Source of the DNA: Sphingomonas sp. PP-CE-1A-559
GTDB lineage: Bacteria; Pseudomonadota; Alphaproteobacteria; Sphingomonadales; Sphingomonadaceae
Length of the DNA: 64,000 nucleotides
Direction of reading: 5' to 3'
Assembly: GCF_004340965.1 (NCBI RefSeq)
Contig: NZ_SLYA01000003.1
Span: forward strand, 248,001 to 312,000
This document shows positions 46,820 to 55,869 of the stretch, in pieces. The notes under the pieces were generated by a model. The model saw only the letters and a program-made list of their open reading frames with translations, was not told the origin of the DNA and searched no databases. The position numbers were made by a program, and so were the translations under genes. Within the stretch, counting starts at the first letter, position 1. The number at the start of each line of letters is the position of its first letter.

Positions 46820-47403
46820 ACTTACGTACTGACCTTGCCGTAATCGCCGAGAACGTCGCGCAGGGCAGTCGCGTGCTCGACATCGGCTGTGGCGATGGCG
46901 CGCTCATGGCCGCACTCCGCGATACCCGCGATGTCGATGCGCGCGGGCTGGAGATCGATGCGCACAACGTGGCCTCGGCGGTCGCACGCGGGCTGTCGGT
47001 GATCCAGGGCGATGCGGATATCGACCTTGCCGGCTATCCCGACGGCAGCTTCGACTATGCGATCCTCAGCCAGACGTTGCAGACCGCGCGCGCGCCTGAT
47101 CTCGTGCTCGATCATCTGCTGAGGATCGGCCGCCGCGCGTTCGTCAGCTTCCCTAATTTCGCGCATTGGCGTGTACGGCTGTCGCTGCTGTGGGGCGGGC
47201 GGATGCCGGTGACGCGGCAATTGCCCGAGAGCTGGTACGACACGCCGAACATCCACCACGTCACGATCGACGACTTCCGCGCCTTCGTGAAAGCGCGCGG
47301 GATCACCGTCGAGGGCGCCTGGTTCCTGTCGGGTGACAAGCGCACCGGCGCGGGCGGTGCCAACCTGCTTGCCGAGCATGCGGTGTTCCTGCTGCGACGG
47401 TAA
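46816..47403 (+). CDS. metW: Methionine biosynthesis protein MetW
   Basis: The 195-residue methyltransferase-fold protein has D-I-G-C-G-D-G-A-L at residues about 22-30 and the conserved S-Q-T-L-Q and S-F-P-N-F-A-H-W segments of MetW. MetW works together with MetX in homoserine acylation, and the pair is usually adjacent. Here a GNAT gene lies between them, with ATGA overlaps on both sides. Confidence 0.95.
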   Translation: MNLRTDLAVIAENVAQGSRVLDIGCGDGALMAALRDTRDVDARGLEIDAHNVASAVARGLSVIQGDADIDLAGYPDGSFDYAILSQTLQTARAPDLVLDHLLRIGRRAFVSFPNFAHWRVRLSLLWGGRMPVTRQLPESWYDTPNIHHVTIDDFRAFVKARGITVEGAWFLSGDKRTGAGGANLLAEHAVFLLRR

Positions 47404-47496
47404 TCGTTTGTAAGAGTTGGACCATATCGGGACGAACCGTTGATCCAAATCACCAAAATTGCGGAACCGATCGGTGGGCGACTGGTTACTCCGCCG

Positions 47497-47883
47497 ATGA
47501 CCAAGACCGCCCTCATTGTCGAAGACGAGATTTTCGTTGCACTAGATCTCGAGAGAATTCTGATGGATGCTGGTTACGGCGTCGCGGGGATCGCGGCGGA
47601 CCGAGACAGCGCGATCGCGGCGGCGCCGGGTTGCAACTTCGCGTTCGTAGACATCAACCTGCGCGACGGACCGACCGGGCCGGAGATCGCCAAGCGGATG
47701 GCGCAGGATTACGGCGTCAAGGTCGTGTTCGTGACTGCCAACCCTGCGCAGATCGGCGATGCGGAGTGCCTCGGGTACATCCGCAAGCCGTTCAGCGACG
47801 CAGCGATTTTGGCCGCGGCGGCGTTGGCCTGCAACGACGATCCTATCGCCCATGACGACGTGATTCGGGTAGCTAACGGCTGA
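47497..47883 (+). CDS. Single-domain response regulator
   Basis: The 128-residue protein is a receiver domain without output domain. The acidic pair E9-D10, phospho-acceptor Asp52 in F-V-D-I-N-L-R-D-G, the V-T-A switch residue and Lys in I-R-K-P-F are visible. This resembles regulators paired with HWE kinases in alphaproteobacteria. It faces an HWE kinase gene and overlaps its 3' end by 11 bases. An upstream TTG at 47440 would add 19 residues without receiver similarity. Confidence 0.92.
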   Translation: MTKTALIVEDEIFVALDLERILMDAGYGVAGIAADRDSAIAAAPGCNFAFVDINLRDGPTGPEIAKRMAQDYGVKVVFVTANPAQIGDAECLGYIRKPFSDAAILAAAALACNDDPIAHDDVIRVANG

Positions 47884-49405
47884 ACGCAGCTTTCGGGATC
47901 GTCAGGTCGACGATCAGCCCCTCGTTATTCCAAGTCCGACTCACGCTACCACCCAACTGGCGTACGGCGCTCATCTCGATCAACTGTGTGCCGAAGCCCG
48001 CTGGCGTCGTCGGCGTCGTGACGGACGGGCCACCCTGCTCACACCAGTTCAGCGCCACCGTCTCGTCGTTGGCCGTGACAGTGATCCGAACCGTGCCGAG
48101 TTCGGTCGCCAGCGCCCCGTATTTCGTCGCGTTGGTCGCAAGCTCGTGGAACATCAAAGCAAGCGGCGTGGCCGAACGATCGTCGATGCTGACGTCGTCG
48201 CCCGTCACGCTGATACGCACGCCGTCGATCCGCTGATACGGTTCGAACAATTCCTGCAACAGGCCGTGCAGGCTGTTCTGCGCGGCAGCCGGACGCGAGT
48301 TGGCGCTGTGCGGGCGGACGAAGTCGTGCGCGCGGCCGAGCGCGTTGATCCGGTGACGCAAATCGGTCGCGATCCCCGCGAACTCGGGCTTCCCCCGCGC
48401 GGAAAACGCGATCAGCCCGGCGATCACCGCGAAGATGTTCTTGATGCGGTGGCTCAGCTCCTGGCTGATGATCTCGCGTTCTTCATAGGCGAGCTTCTGT
48501 TCGTGGATATCGGTGCAGGTCCCGAACCAGCGCTGAATCGCGCCGCTTTCATCATGCACCGGCAGCGCGCGCCCTAGCACCCAGCGGTACGTCCCGTCGA
48601 AATGCCGCAGCCGGTATTCGATGTTGTACGGCTCGCCGGTTTCGAGCGACTGGCGCCAGATCGCCCAGGCGCGATCCTGGTCGTCGGGGTGGAACATGTC
48701 GTTCCATCCTTCGCCATCGGTCGTTCCCACGGGCGTGCCGGTGAACTCGTACCAGCGCGCGTTGAAGTAATCATGGAAGCCGTCGGGCAGCGTCGACCAC
48801 ACCATCTGCGGCATCGTGTCGGCGAGCGTGCGAAACTTGAGGTCGCTCGCCTCGAGCGTGCGGCGTGCCTCGGCCTCGGCCATCGCCTGCTCGCGTGCGG
48901 TGCGGCGGTCGTCCAGCCGGCCCATCGCCGCCTTCGCCAGCAGCGTAAGCCCGTCGCGCTGGAACCGGGTCAGGCCTTCGCGAGGCTCGTTCGCAAGCAC
49001 GCAAAGCGCACCCAGCGGCACGCCCTCGCTGGAGACGAGCGGCGCGCCCGCGTAGAAGCGCACATAGGGCTCGCCCGTCACCAGCGGATTGTCGACGAAA
49101 CGCGGGTCGGCCTGCGCGTCGGGCACTTCCATCACTTCGTGATGGTGCATCGCGTGCGCGCAGAACGACATGCTGCGCGGAGTCTGCTCCAGGTCGAAGC
49201 CGGTCCGCGCCAGGAAACGCTGATATTCCTCTTCAACCAGGCTCAGCAACGCGACCGGTGCGCCGCACAGTTCGGCGGCGAACGCCACGATATCGTCGAG
49301 CTGGCCCTTCGCGCGCGCACCGGCGACGTCGTAGGCCGAGATCACGCGGGAGCGCTCGGCCTCGTCGAACGAGGCGGTCTTGGGAACGGAATACAGCGTC
49401 GTCAC
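47873..49405 (-). CDS. HWE-family sensor histidine kinase with GAF and PAS domains
   Basis: The 510-residue cytoplasmic kinase has a GAF domain (about 35-165; F-C-A-H-A-M and A-G-A-P-L motifs), a PAS domain (about 190-303; W-Y-E-F-T-G, ending in a W-F-G-T-C-T-D-I PAC motif), and an HWE-type dimerisation helix with phospho-His319 in E-L-S-H-R-I-K-N. The ATPase domain has H-E-L-A-T-N-A-T-K-Y-G-A-L. No membrane helix is present. The GAF shows no chromophore Cys of the phytochrome type; the signal is unknown. It is convergent with a single-domain response regulator, its likely partner. Confidence 0.93.
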   Translation of the reverse strand: MTTLYSVPKTASFDEAERSRVISAYDVAGARAKGQLDDIVAFAAELCGAPVALLSLVEEEYQRFLARTGFDLEQTPRSMSFCAHAMHHHEVMEVPDAQADPRFVDNPLVTGEPYVRFYAGAPLVSSEGVPLGALCVLANEPREGLTRFQRDGLTLLAKAAMGRLDDRRTAREQAMAEAEARRTLEASDLKFRTLADTMPQMVWSTLPDGFHDYFNARWYEFTGTPVGTTDGEGWNDMFHPDDQDRAWAIWRQSLETGEPYNIEYRLRHFDGTYRWVLGRALPVHDESGAIQRWFGTCTDIHEQKLAYEEREIISQELSHRIKNIFAVIAGLIAFSARGKPEFAGIATDLRHRINALGRAHDFVRPHSANSRPAAAQNSLHGLLQELFEPYQRIDGVRISVTGDDVSIDDRSATPLALMFHELATNATKYGALATELGTVRITVTANDETVALNWCEQGGPSVTTPTTPAGFGTQLIEMSAVRQLGGSVSRTWNNEGLIVDLTIPKAAFSR

Positions 49406-49410
49406 AGAGA

Positions 49411-50013
49411 TCAGAACGGCACGTCGTCGTCGAGATCGTCCGAGAAGCCGCCAGTCTGGCCGAAGCTGCCGCCGCGTGCGCCGCCACCGCTACCGCCGCC
49501 CGAGGGTGCGCTACCACCGCGACCACCACCGCCGCCGTAACCGCCGCCCGACGAACCACCGCCGAAGTCGTTGCCGCCGCCGCCGCCGGCCCAGTCGTCG
49601 CCACCGCCACCGCCACGGCTACCACCGCCGCCGCCTGCACCACCGCCTGCGCCGCCACCGTTCGGGCCGTCGAGCATCGTCAGCACGCTGTTGAAGCCCT
49701 GCAACACGATCTCGGTCGAATACTTGTCCTGGCCCTGCGCGTCCTGCCACTTCCGGGTCTGGAGCGCGCCCTCGATATAGACCTTCGAGCCCTTGCGGAG
49801 ATACTTTTCGGCGACGTTCGCGAGACCTTCGTTGAAGATCGCGACCGAATGCCATTCGGTCTTTTCCTTGCGCTCGCCCGACATCTTGTCCTTCCAGGAC
49901 TCCGATGTCGCGATGCGCAGATTGACGACCTTGCCGCCGTTCTGGAACGCCTTGCTCTCCGGGTCGCGACCCAGATTGCCGACGATGATGACCTTGTTGA
50001 CGCTGCCTGCCAT
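49411..50013 (-). CDS. ssb: Single-stranded DNA-binding protein
   Basis: The 200-residue protein has the SSB OB-fold start [16 protein letters not shown] and W-H-S-V-A-I-F. A glycine-rich linker of about 75 residues, containing long runs of Gly with Ser, Asp and Asn, leads to the acidic tip D-D-D-V-P-F that binds partner proteins. The linker is encoded by GCC/ACC-type repeats on the plus strand and is prone to length variation. It starts nine bases after the feoB stop on the same strand, although co-regulation is not expected. Confidence 0.96.
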   Translation of the reverse strand: MAGSVNKVIIVGNLGRDPESKAFQNGGKVVNLRIATSESWKDKMSGERKEKTEWHSVAIFNEGLANVAEKYLRKGSKVYIEGALQTRKWQDAQGQDKYSTEIVLQGFNSVLTMLDGPNGGGAGGGAGGGGGSRGGGGGDDWAGGGGGNDFGGGSSGGGYGGGGGRGGSAPSGGGSGGGARGGSFGQTGGFSDDLDDDVPF

Positions 50014-50021
50014 GATGCCCC

Positions 50022-51896
50022 TCAGAGGCCGGCGAACACCGCCAGCCAATATGTGATTCCGGCCATGATGTAGGCGGCGGCGAACAAATAGCCAACCATG
50101 AAGGCGGGCCATTTCCAGCCATTGGTCTCGCGACGGGTGACGGCGATCGTCGAAATGCACTGCGGTGCGAACACGAACCACATCAGGAAGGCGAGCGCGG
50201 TCGGCAGGCTCCAGCGGCCGCGCAGGTTCTCGATCATCGCCTTACCGCCCTGGTTGCTGTCGGGATCGTCGATCGCATAGACCGTGCCGATCGCCGCGAC
50301 CGCGACTTCACGCGCGGCCATCGCCGGGATCAGCGCGAGGACGATGTCGCGGTTGAAGCCGATCGGCGCGAAGATCGGCGCGATGCCGTTGGCGATGCGG
50401 CCCGCGACCGAATAATCGACCGCCGAAATCTTCGGCGCACCGGCGGGCTGTTCGGGCGGCTTGGGAAAGCTCAGCAACACCCACAGGATGATCGTCGAGG
50501 TCAGGATGATGCCGCCGGCGCGCTTCAGGAAGATCTGCGCGCGGCTCCACAGGCCGATGCCGACGTCGCGCCACTGCGGCCACTGGTATTTCGGCATCTC
50601 CATCATGAAGCCCGACGACACGCCCTTGGTCACCGTCCGGCGCAGCACCAGCGCGGCGACGAACGCGCCGACGATGCCCATGACGTACAGGCCGAGCATC
50701 ACCAGCCCCTGCAACCCGACGAACGGCAGCACCTGCGTATTGGGAATAAACGCACCGATGATCAGCGTGTAGACCGGCAGGCGCGCCGAGCACGTCATCA
50801 GCGGCGCGATCAGGATGGTGGTCAGCCGGTCCTTCTCGTCGTCGATCGTCCGCGTCGCCATGATGCCCGGAATCGCGCAGGCGAAGCTCGACAGCAAAGG
50901 GATGAACGCGCGGCCCGACAGGCCGACGCTCGCCATCACGCGGTCCATCAGGAACGCCGCGCGGACCATGTAGCCGCTCGCCTCGAGCACGAGGATGAAG
51001 AGGAACAGGATCAGGATCTGCGGCAGGAACACGATCACCGCGCCGACGCCGGCGATCACGCCGTCGACCAGCAGCGAGCGAAGCAGCGAGTCGGGCAGTT
51101 CGGCGGTCAGGAACCCCTGCAACGCGGTGAAGCCCGCATCGATCGCGTCCATGAACGGCTGTGCCCAGCTGAACACCGCCTGGAACATCAGGAACATGAT
51201 CGCGAGCAGCAGGATCGGGCCGGCAACCGGGTGCAGCGCGACCGCGTCGAGCATGTGCGTCCAGCGGCGGACCTGCGTCTCGGAGACGGTCGCGGACGTC
51301 GCGATCTGGCGGGCGCGGCGCTGGAGCGTGACGATGTCGTCCTGAACGCTGCCGTCGGATTTGCGGAGCCGCATCGGCCCGTTGACGACGATGCCGGACA
51401 GCGCCGCCTTCAGTTCGTCGAGGCCACGCTTGCGCACCGCGACGGTCGGGATCACCGGCACGCCGAGTTCGCGTTCCAGCACTTTGGGGTCGAGCTTCAG
51501 CCCGTCGCGCTCGGCGAGATCGACCATGTTGAGCGCGACGACGACCGGCAGGCCGAGCGCGATCAGCTGAAGCGTGAAGCGGAGGTGGTTGTCGAGATTG
51601 GCGGCATCGACGACGACGACCAGCGCGTCAGGCAGGCGTTCGCCGTCCTGCGTACCAGTGACGACGTCGCGCGTGACCCGCTCGTCGGGGGAGGAGGGTT
51701 CGAGGCTGTACGCGCCGGGCAGGTCGACCAGTTCGATCGGCCGGCCGTCGTCGAGCATCAGCCGCCCGACTTTCCGCTCCACCGTGACGCCGGGATAATT
51801 TCCGACCTTCTGGCGTGCACCCGTCAGCGCATTGAACAGCGCGCTTTTGCCGGCATTGGGATTGCCGACCAGCGCAACCAGCGGTGCTGCATTCAT
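50022..51896 (-). CDS. feoB: Ferrous iron transport protein B
   Basis: The 624-residue inner-membrane transporter has an N-terminal GTPase domain (G1 G-N-P-N-A-G-K-S, G3 D-L-P-G-A-Y-S-L, G4 N-M-V-D) and two Gate-type hydrophobic halves with the conserved F-L-P-Q-I and G-C/S-A-x-P-G-I-M-A-T-R motifs. It is shorter than E. coli FeoB (773). The ATG at 51896 (M-N-A-A-P-L-V-A-L) gives the natural N-terminus. It lies 13 bases downstream of feoA. Confidence 0.96.
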   Translation of the reverse strand: MNAAPLVALVGNPNAGKSALFNALTGARQKVGNYPGVTVERKVGRLMLDDGRPIELVDLPGAYSLEPSSPDERVTRDVVTGTQDGERLPDALVVVVDAANLDNHLRFTLQLIALGLPVVVALNMVDLAERDGLKLDPKVLERELGVPVIPTVAVRKRGLDELKAALSGIVVNGPMRLRKSDGSVQDDIVTLQRRARQIATSATVSETQVRRWTHMLDAVALHPVAGPILLLAIMFLMFQAVFSWAQPFMDAIDAGFTALQGFLTAELPDSLLRSLLVDGVIAGVGAVIVFLPQILILFLFILVLEASGYMVRAAFLMDRVMASVGLSGRAFIPLLSSFACAIPGIMATRTIDDEKDRLTTILIAPLMTCSARLPVYTLIIGAFIPNTQVLPFVGLQGLVMLGLYVMGIVGAFVAALVLRRTVTKGVSSGFMMEMPKYQWPQWRDVGIGLWSRAQIFLKRAGGIILTSTIILWVLLSFPKPPEQPAGAPKISAVDYSVAGRIANGIAPIFAPIGFNRDIVLALIPAMAAREVAVAAIGTVYAIDDPDSNQGGKAMIENLRGRWSLPTALAFLMWFVFAPQCISTIAVTRRETNGWKWPAFMVGYLFAAAYIMAGITYWLAVFAGL

Positions 51897-51909
51897 AATG
51901 TAGGGCTGA

Positions 51910-52185
51910 TTATTCTGCTGCGGCTGGCATGGGCGAGACCTGGATCGCACCGGCGACCGCGCGGCGCAGCGCGACGGTCATGCGGCCGATCCGGCAGGCG
52001 ATCGGGCCTTGGCCCAGCGTCGCGCGGTGCAAAACCTCGACATCGACACCCTCGTCGAAACCCAATTCGCGCAGTCGGCGCGCCTCGGGATCGGCAAGTC
52101 GCGCCCATTCGATCGCGGCAACGATGCCATGCTGCTTGCGAGGCAGCGTTTCGAGGCTGACGGAACGATCGGTGCGAGTGTCCAT
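51910..52185 (-). CDS. feoA: Ferrous iron transport protein A
   Basis: The 91-residue SH3-like protein has the FeoA pattern R-R-L-R-E-L-G-F-D-E-G-V-D-V-E-V-L and a closing R-R-A-V-A-G. FeoA supports FeoB-mediated iron(II) uptake. It leads the feoAB operon. A Fur-like palindrome stands just upstream of its start. Confidence 0.93.
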   Translation of the reverse strand: MDTRTDRSVSLETLPRKQHGIVAAIEWARLADPEARRLRELGFDEGVDVEVLHRATLGQGPIACRIGRMTVALRRAVAGAIQVSPMPAAAE

Positions 52186-52191
52186 GATGCG

Positions 52192-52204
52192 ACTGATTAT
52201 CAGT
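52192..52204. promoter_or_regulatory. Possible iron-responsive operator of feoAB
   Basis: ACTGATTATCAGT is a perfect palindrome around one central base and contains TGATAATCA on the feoA strand, close to the core of the 7-1-7 Fur site. It lies six bases upstream of the feoA ATG, covering the position of the ribosome binding site. Binding by Fur or another iron regulator is inferred. Confidence 0.5.
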
Positions 52205-52313
52205 AACGCCCGGGAAAGGGAAGCCCTAACCGTCGTGGGTTACGATCGCCTCGACGTCCCGCCATCCGGATGAAAGTCAGAATACAGAGACACTTAGCCG
52301 AGTGTTGGTGGCT

Positions 52314-52967
52314 TCAGGCAGTCGGATAGCGCAGGCGGCCGACGAATCGCGACAGGCTGAAACCGTGTTCGGTGCGCTTGAGGAACCCGGCCTTGGCCTT
52401 CTCGAACTGCATGATCCCGTTGATCCGACGACCTAGGAATGCGCGGGTCTCTGCGAGGCCCTCGCTCTCGTCGTCGAGAAACACCGTGATCGTCGACGCG
52501 TACACGCCGAGCAGGATCGTGCGCTTGGTGTAGTAATTATAGTCGGTCGCGACGTCGCCGGCCGCGCGCCAGATCGTGTCGACCGTCCGCCAGCCAAGCC
52601 GCGTCGCTTTCGCCAGGTTCTGCGGAAGCGCGAGGATCGCTAACGCACGCCGCAGCGATTCGCGATCGATCGACGTCGCGTCGAGCCGCGCCTCGACCAG
52701 CGCGGTGATCTTCTCGCGGATCTTCATGAGCGCCAACCGCTCGGGCGGGACCGTGGTCAGCATCACGCCGTCGATATGCGCGAACCACGCGTCGATCATG
52801 TCGACCGGGCCGTCCTTGAACGCGAGCGCCGCGATGTCGGTGTCGATCCCCTCCGCCTGCGCGGCCATGTCGCGCGCGGCGTCGCTCCAGCCGTCGAACG
52901 CCGCATTGGCGGCGATGCCGGGGGCGAGCTTTGCGCGGATTTCGTCGAGCGTAAGGTCCTGGGTCAT
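52314..52967 (-). CDS. COQ9-family protein
   Basis: The 217-residue protein matches the COQ9 family with a TetR-like helical fold. The C-terminal half contains W-R-T-V-D-T-I-W-R-A-A-G-D-V-A-T-D-Y-N-Y-Y-T-K-R, the most conserved block of the family. COQ9 binds ubiquinone-pathway lipids and presents them to hydroxylases; a similar role in alphaproteobacteria is likely but not shown here. Its start overlaps the EamA gene end by four bases. Confidence 0.93.
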   Translation of the reverse strand: MTQDLTLDEIRAKLAPGIAANAAFDGWSDAARDMAAQAEGIDTDIAALAFKDGPVDMIDAWFAHIDGVMLTTVPPERLALMKIREKITALVEARLDATSIDRESLRRALAILALPQNLAKATRLGWRTVDTIWRAAGDVATDYNYYTKRTILLGVYASTITVFLDDESEGLAETRAFLGRRINGIMQFEKAKAGFLKRTEHGFSLSRFVGRLRYPTA

Positions 52968-53971
52968 ACCGTCTCCTGCCGTTCAAAATCAGGCGTATCA
53001 AGCGCGTCTTCAAGGGGGACTTCCGGGGGAGGTCCCCGGCGGACGAGCACCAGCGCGACCGCCACCATCACGACGCCGACCAGATCCGCCGCGCCGAGCC
53101 GTTCGCCGTACACCAGCCAGCCCACCACGCCGGCGACCACCGGCTGGATCAGCAACGCGATCCCGATCACCAGCGGCGAGAAGCGGCCGAGCGCATAGAT
53201 CATCAACCCCTGGCCCAGCACCTGGCTGCACAGAGCGAGCCCGATCAGCGGCCCCCAGTGCGTCGGCATCACCCGCTCACCCATCGCCAGCGCGAACACG
53301 AGCAGCGGCACGATCCCTGCCAGCGTCGATAAAGTCAGCGCGGAGAGCGGCGCCAACGTCGCCCGCGCCCGCGCCATCAGGATGAAATAGACCGTGTAGA
53401 GCAGCCCCGCGAGGATGCAGAGCAGGTCGCCGACGAGGTTCTTCGCATCGAGCTGATACGAGCGACCCAGCAACAGCGCAGCGCCCGTCGCCGCCAGTAC
53501 CAGCGCCCAGCCTTGAGTCCGTGTCGGCCACGTCTTCGCGATCAGGAAGCCGTAGATCGGAAAGATCAGCGTCGCGGCGTTGCCGAACAGCGTCGCATTG
53601 GCGAGCGTCGTGCGCCGGATGCCGAGATGCCACGCGCCGAGATCGGCCGCGAAACACACGCCGCCGACGATCAACCCGATCCACACGCCGCGGCTCAACC
53701 GGGTCGGCCGTGCGCCCTGCTGGACCGCCAATGCGATCAGGAACGGCACCGCCAGCGTCAGCCGCCAGAACCCCGCGGCCACCGGTCCGACCTCGGTCGC
53801 GCGCACGAACCACGGCCCGAACGCGAGCGCAACGTTCGCCACCACCAGCGCAGCGAAGGCGATAAGTCCCGGCGCGGCAACACTTTGCGCAGTTGGTGCA
53901 GAACTGGGCGGCGTCAAACCGTGCGGCGTATCGGGCACGCTAGATAATCTTTGCGGGTCGGGGCGATGCAT
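52964..53971 (-). CDS. EamA-family (DMT) transporter
   Basis: The 335-residue inner-membrane protein has about ten hydrophobic helices in two EamA repeats, with W-F-V-R-A-T-E-V-G-P-V in the first and W-L-V-Y-G-E-R-L-G in the second. Family members export metabolites. The first 30 residues are proline/serine-rich and may not be translated if a later start is used. The substrate is unknown. It is upstream of and coupled to the COQ9 gene and divergent from the Old Yellow Enzyme. Confidence 0.9.
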   Translation of the reverse strand: MHRPDPQRLSSVPDTPHGLTPPSSAPTAQSVAAPGLIAFAALVVANVALAFGPWFVRATEVGPVAAGFWRLTLAVPFLIALAVQQGARPTRLSRGVWIGLIVGGVCFAADLGAWHLGIRRTTLANATLFGNAATLIFPIYGFLIAKTWPTRTQGWALVLAATGAALLLGRSYQLDAKNLVGDLLCILAGLLYTVYFILMARARATLAPLSALTLSTLAGIVPLLVFALAMGERVMPTHWGPLIGLALCSQVLGQGLMIYALGRFSPLVIGIALLIQPVVAGVVGWLVYGERLGAADLVGVVMVAVALVLVRRGPPPEVPLEDALDTPDFERQETV

Positions 53972-54022
53972 GCCGCCCTGTAGCCTCCTATCTTCCGCCC
54001 GTCAGGCCAATAAGGAGCTTCC

Positions 54023-55111
54023 ATGCCTAGCCTATTCGATCCGATTACCCTTGGTGCCGTCGACGCGCCGAACCGCATCATCATGGCGCCGCTCACCCGC
54101 GGGCGTGCCGACAGGGATGCGGTGCCGACCGACATCATGGTCGAGTATTACACGCAGCGTGCGAGCGCCGGCCTGATCATCTCGGAAGCCACCGGCATCA
54201 GCCGCGAAGGTCTTGGCTGGCCGTTCGCGCCGGGTCTGTGGACCGATGCGCAGGTCGCCGCCTGGAAGCCCGTCACCGACTCGGTCCATGCCGCCGGCGG
54301 CCGGATCGTCGCACAGCTGTGGCACATGGGTCGCCAGGGCCATTCGTCGGTGTACGAGACGCAGCCCGTGTCGTCGTCGGCAACCGCGACCGAAGGCCAG
54401 GCCCACACGTTCGAGGGCAAGAAGGACTTCGAGGTCGCACGTCCGCTCGAGACCAACGAGATCCCGCGCCTGCTGAACGACTATGAGTTGGCAACGAAGA
54501 ACGCGCTGGCGGCCGGCTTTGACGGCGTGCAGATCCACGCGGCCAATGGCTATCTGATCGACCAGTTCCTGCGCGACAACGCCAATTTCCGTACCGACGA
54601 ATATGGCGGCGGAATCGAGAACCGCGTCCGCCTGCTCCGTGAAGTCGCCGAGCGCGTGATCTCGGTCGCAGGGGCCGACCGCGTCAGCGTCCGCCTGTCG
54701 CCCAACGGCGATTCGCAGGGTGTCGACGACAGCAACCCCGAGGCGCTGTTCACCGCCGCTGCCAAGGCGCTGTCCGATCTCGGCATCGCGTTCCTCGAAC
54801 TGCGCGAGCCCGGTCCCGATGGTACGTTCGGCAAGACCGACGTGCCGAAGCTCAGCCCGGCGATCCGCAAGGTGTTCAACGGCGTGCTGATCGTGAACTC
54901 GGACTACACGACCGTCGAGGAGGCACAGGCCGAGCTTGATTCGGGCAATGCCGACGCGATCACCTTCGGTCGCACGTTCATCGCCAACCCGGACCTCCCC
55001 GAGCGTCTGCGCACCGGCGCGCCGCTCGCGAAGGACGATGCGAAGACGTGGTACAGCCAGGGTCCCGAGGGCTACATCGACTACCCTGCGCTCGAGACTG
55101 CGAACGCGTAA
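54023..55111 (+). CDS. Old Yellow Enzyme-family alkene reductase
   Basis: The 362-residue FMN-dependent TIM barrel belongs with NemA and xenobiotic reductases. It has N-R-I-I-M-A-P-L-T-R near the N-terminus, Q-L-W-H-M-G-R at about residue 97, and the substrate-binding I-H-A-A-N-G-Y-L-I-D-Q-F-L with His and Asn. It reduces activated C=C bonds or nitrate esters with NADPH. The physiological substrate is unknown. AAGGAG precedes the ATG at good spacing. Confidence 0.94.
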   Translation: MPSLFDPITLGAVDAPNRIIMAPLTRGRADRDAVPTDIMVEYYTQRASAGLIISEATGISREGLGWPFAPGLWTDAQVAAWKPVTDSVHAAGGRIVAQLWHMGRQGHSSVYETQPVSSSATATEGQAHTFEGKKDFEVARPLETNEIPRLLNDYELATKNALAAGFDGVQIHAANGYLIDQFLRDNANFRTDEYGGGIENRVRLLREVAERVISVAGADRVSVRLSPNGDSQGVDDSNPEALFTAAAKALSDLGIAFLELREPGPDGTFGKTDVPKLSPAIRKVFNGVLIVNSDYTTVEEAQAELDSGNADAITFGRTFIANPDLPERLRTGAPLAKDDAKTWYSQGPEGYIDYPALETANA

Positions 55112-55132
55112 GCGGTGAATGAGGCTGACGCT

Positions 55133-55264
55133 CGATCCTCCCCCGCCAGGGGGAGGTGGCAGGCGCCAGCCTGACGGAGGGGGAGGCGTGCGCCAACGTC
55201 CGTTCCGTGTCCCCCCCCTTCCGTCACCTACGGCGACACCTCCCCCTGGCGGGGGAGGATCACG
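55133..55264. repeat. Inverted repeat family B, copy 3
   Basis: CGATCCTCCCCCGCCAGGGG at the left faces CCCTGGCGGGGGAGGATCACG at the right. The inner GACGGAGGGGGAGG pairs with CCCCCCCTTCCGTC. It fills the gap downstream of the Old Yellow Enzyme gene. Confidence 0.84.
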
Positions 55265-55352
55265 AAGGGCTGCCTCTGGTCACCCGCGCCGCCATCGCCT
55301 AGCAGCGCGCTTCCGCGCTCTGGGTAGCGTACCGGTGACGACAGGATATCTA

Positions 55353-55862
55353 ATGACCGACGGCTGGCCGAGCGGCGGCAGGGGAACGGGGGCGCTCATG
55401 CCCGGCACCGCCGACCGGGCCGCAAAGCGCGCGGAGGAGCGTGCCAACGGCCGCGAGCAGCGCGCAAAGGAGCGGCTTGCCGCGTCCGAACAGCGATCCG
55501 AATCGCGCGCCGCCCAACGTGATCTCCAGTCCCAGGAACGCGAACACGCCCGCGAAAGCCGGCGGATCGAGGAGGATCAGCGGATCAAGGCGCGGTTAAA
55601 CGCGCCGCCGACCAACGACGTCGAGGCGCTGAAGATCTCGAAGCGCCGCCGCTCGGGCGCGCTCGCGCGGAGTGGCGAAGAATCGAAGACTGACCGCGAC
55701 ACGCGTAGCTACAAGACCATCGTCGACACCGCGCGTATTCGCACGCTCGCCGATCGCGGCGCGTCGGTGGCAGGGCTCGCCGGCGCGTTCGGCATCACGA
55801 TCGAAGAGGTCGAGGCGGCCTTGCTGGAAACGGCACCACCGGCGAAGACCGCGCATGACTGA
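55353..55862 (+). CDS. Hypothetical charged helical protein with a C-terminal helix-turn-helix-like motif
   Basis: The 169-residue protein was not recognised. Residues about 20-85 are a long Arg/Glu/Ala/Gln helix with coiled-coil character. A basic stretch (K-I-S-K-R-R-R) follows, and residues 128-158 (R-I-R-T-L-A-D-R-G-A-S-V-A-G-L-A-G-A-F-G-I-T split by short turns) fit a helix-turn-helix. A DNA-binding role is therefore possible. The ATG at 55353 is chosen; an ATG at 55398 would remove 15 residues. The frame continues upstream only through repeat B. Confidence 0.75.
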   Translation: MTDGWPSGGRGTGALMPGTADRAAKRAEERANGREQRAKERLAASEQRSESRAAQRDLQSQEREHARESRRIEEDQRIKARLNAPPTNDVEALKISKRRRSGALARSGEESKTDRDTRSYKTIVDTARIRTLADRGASVAGLAGAFGITIEEVEAALLETAPPAKTAHD

Positions 55863-55869
55863 AGGCCCT

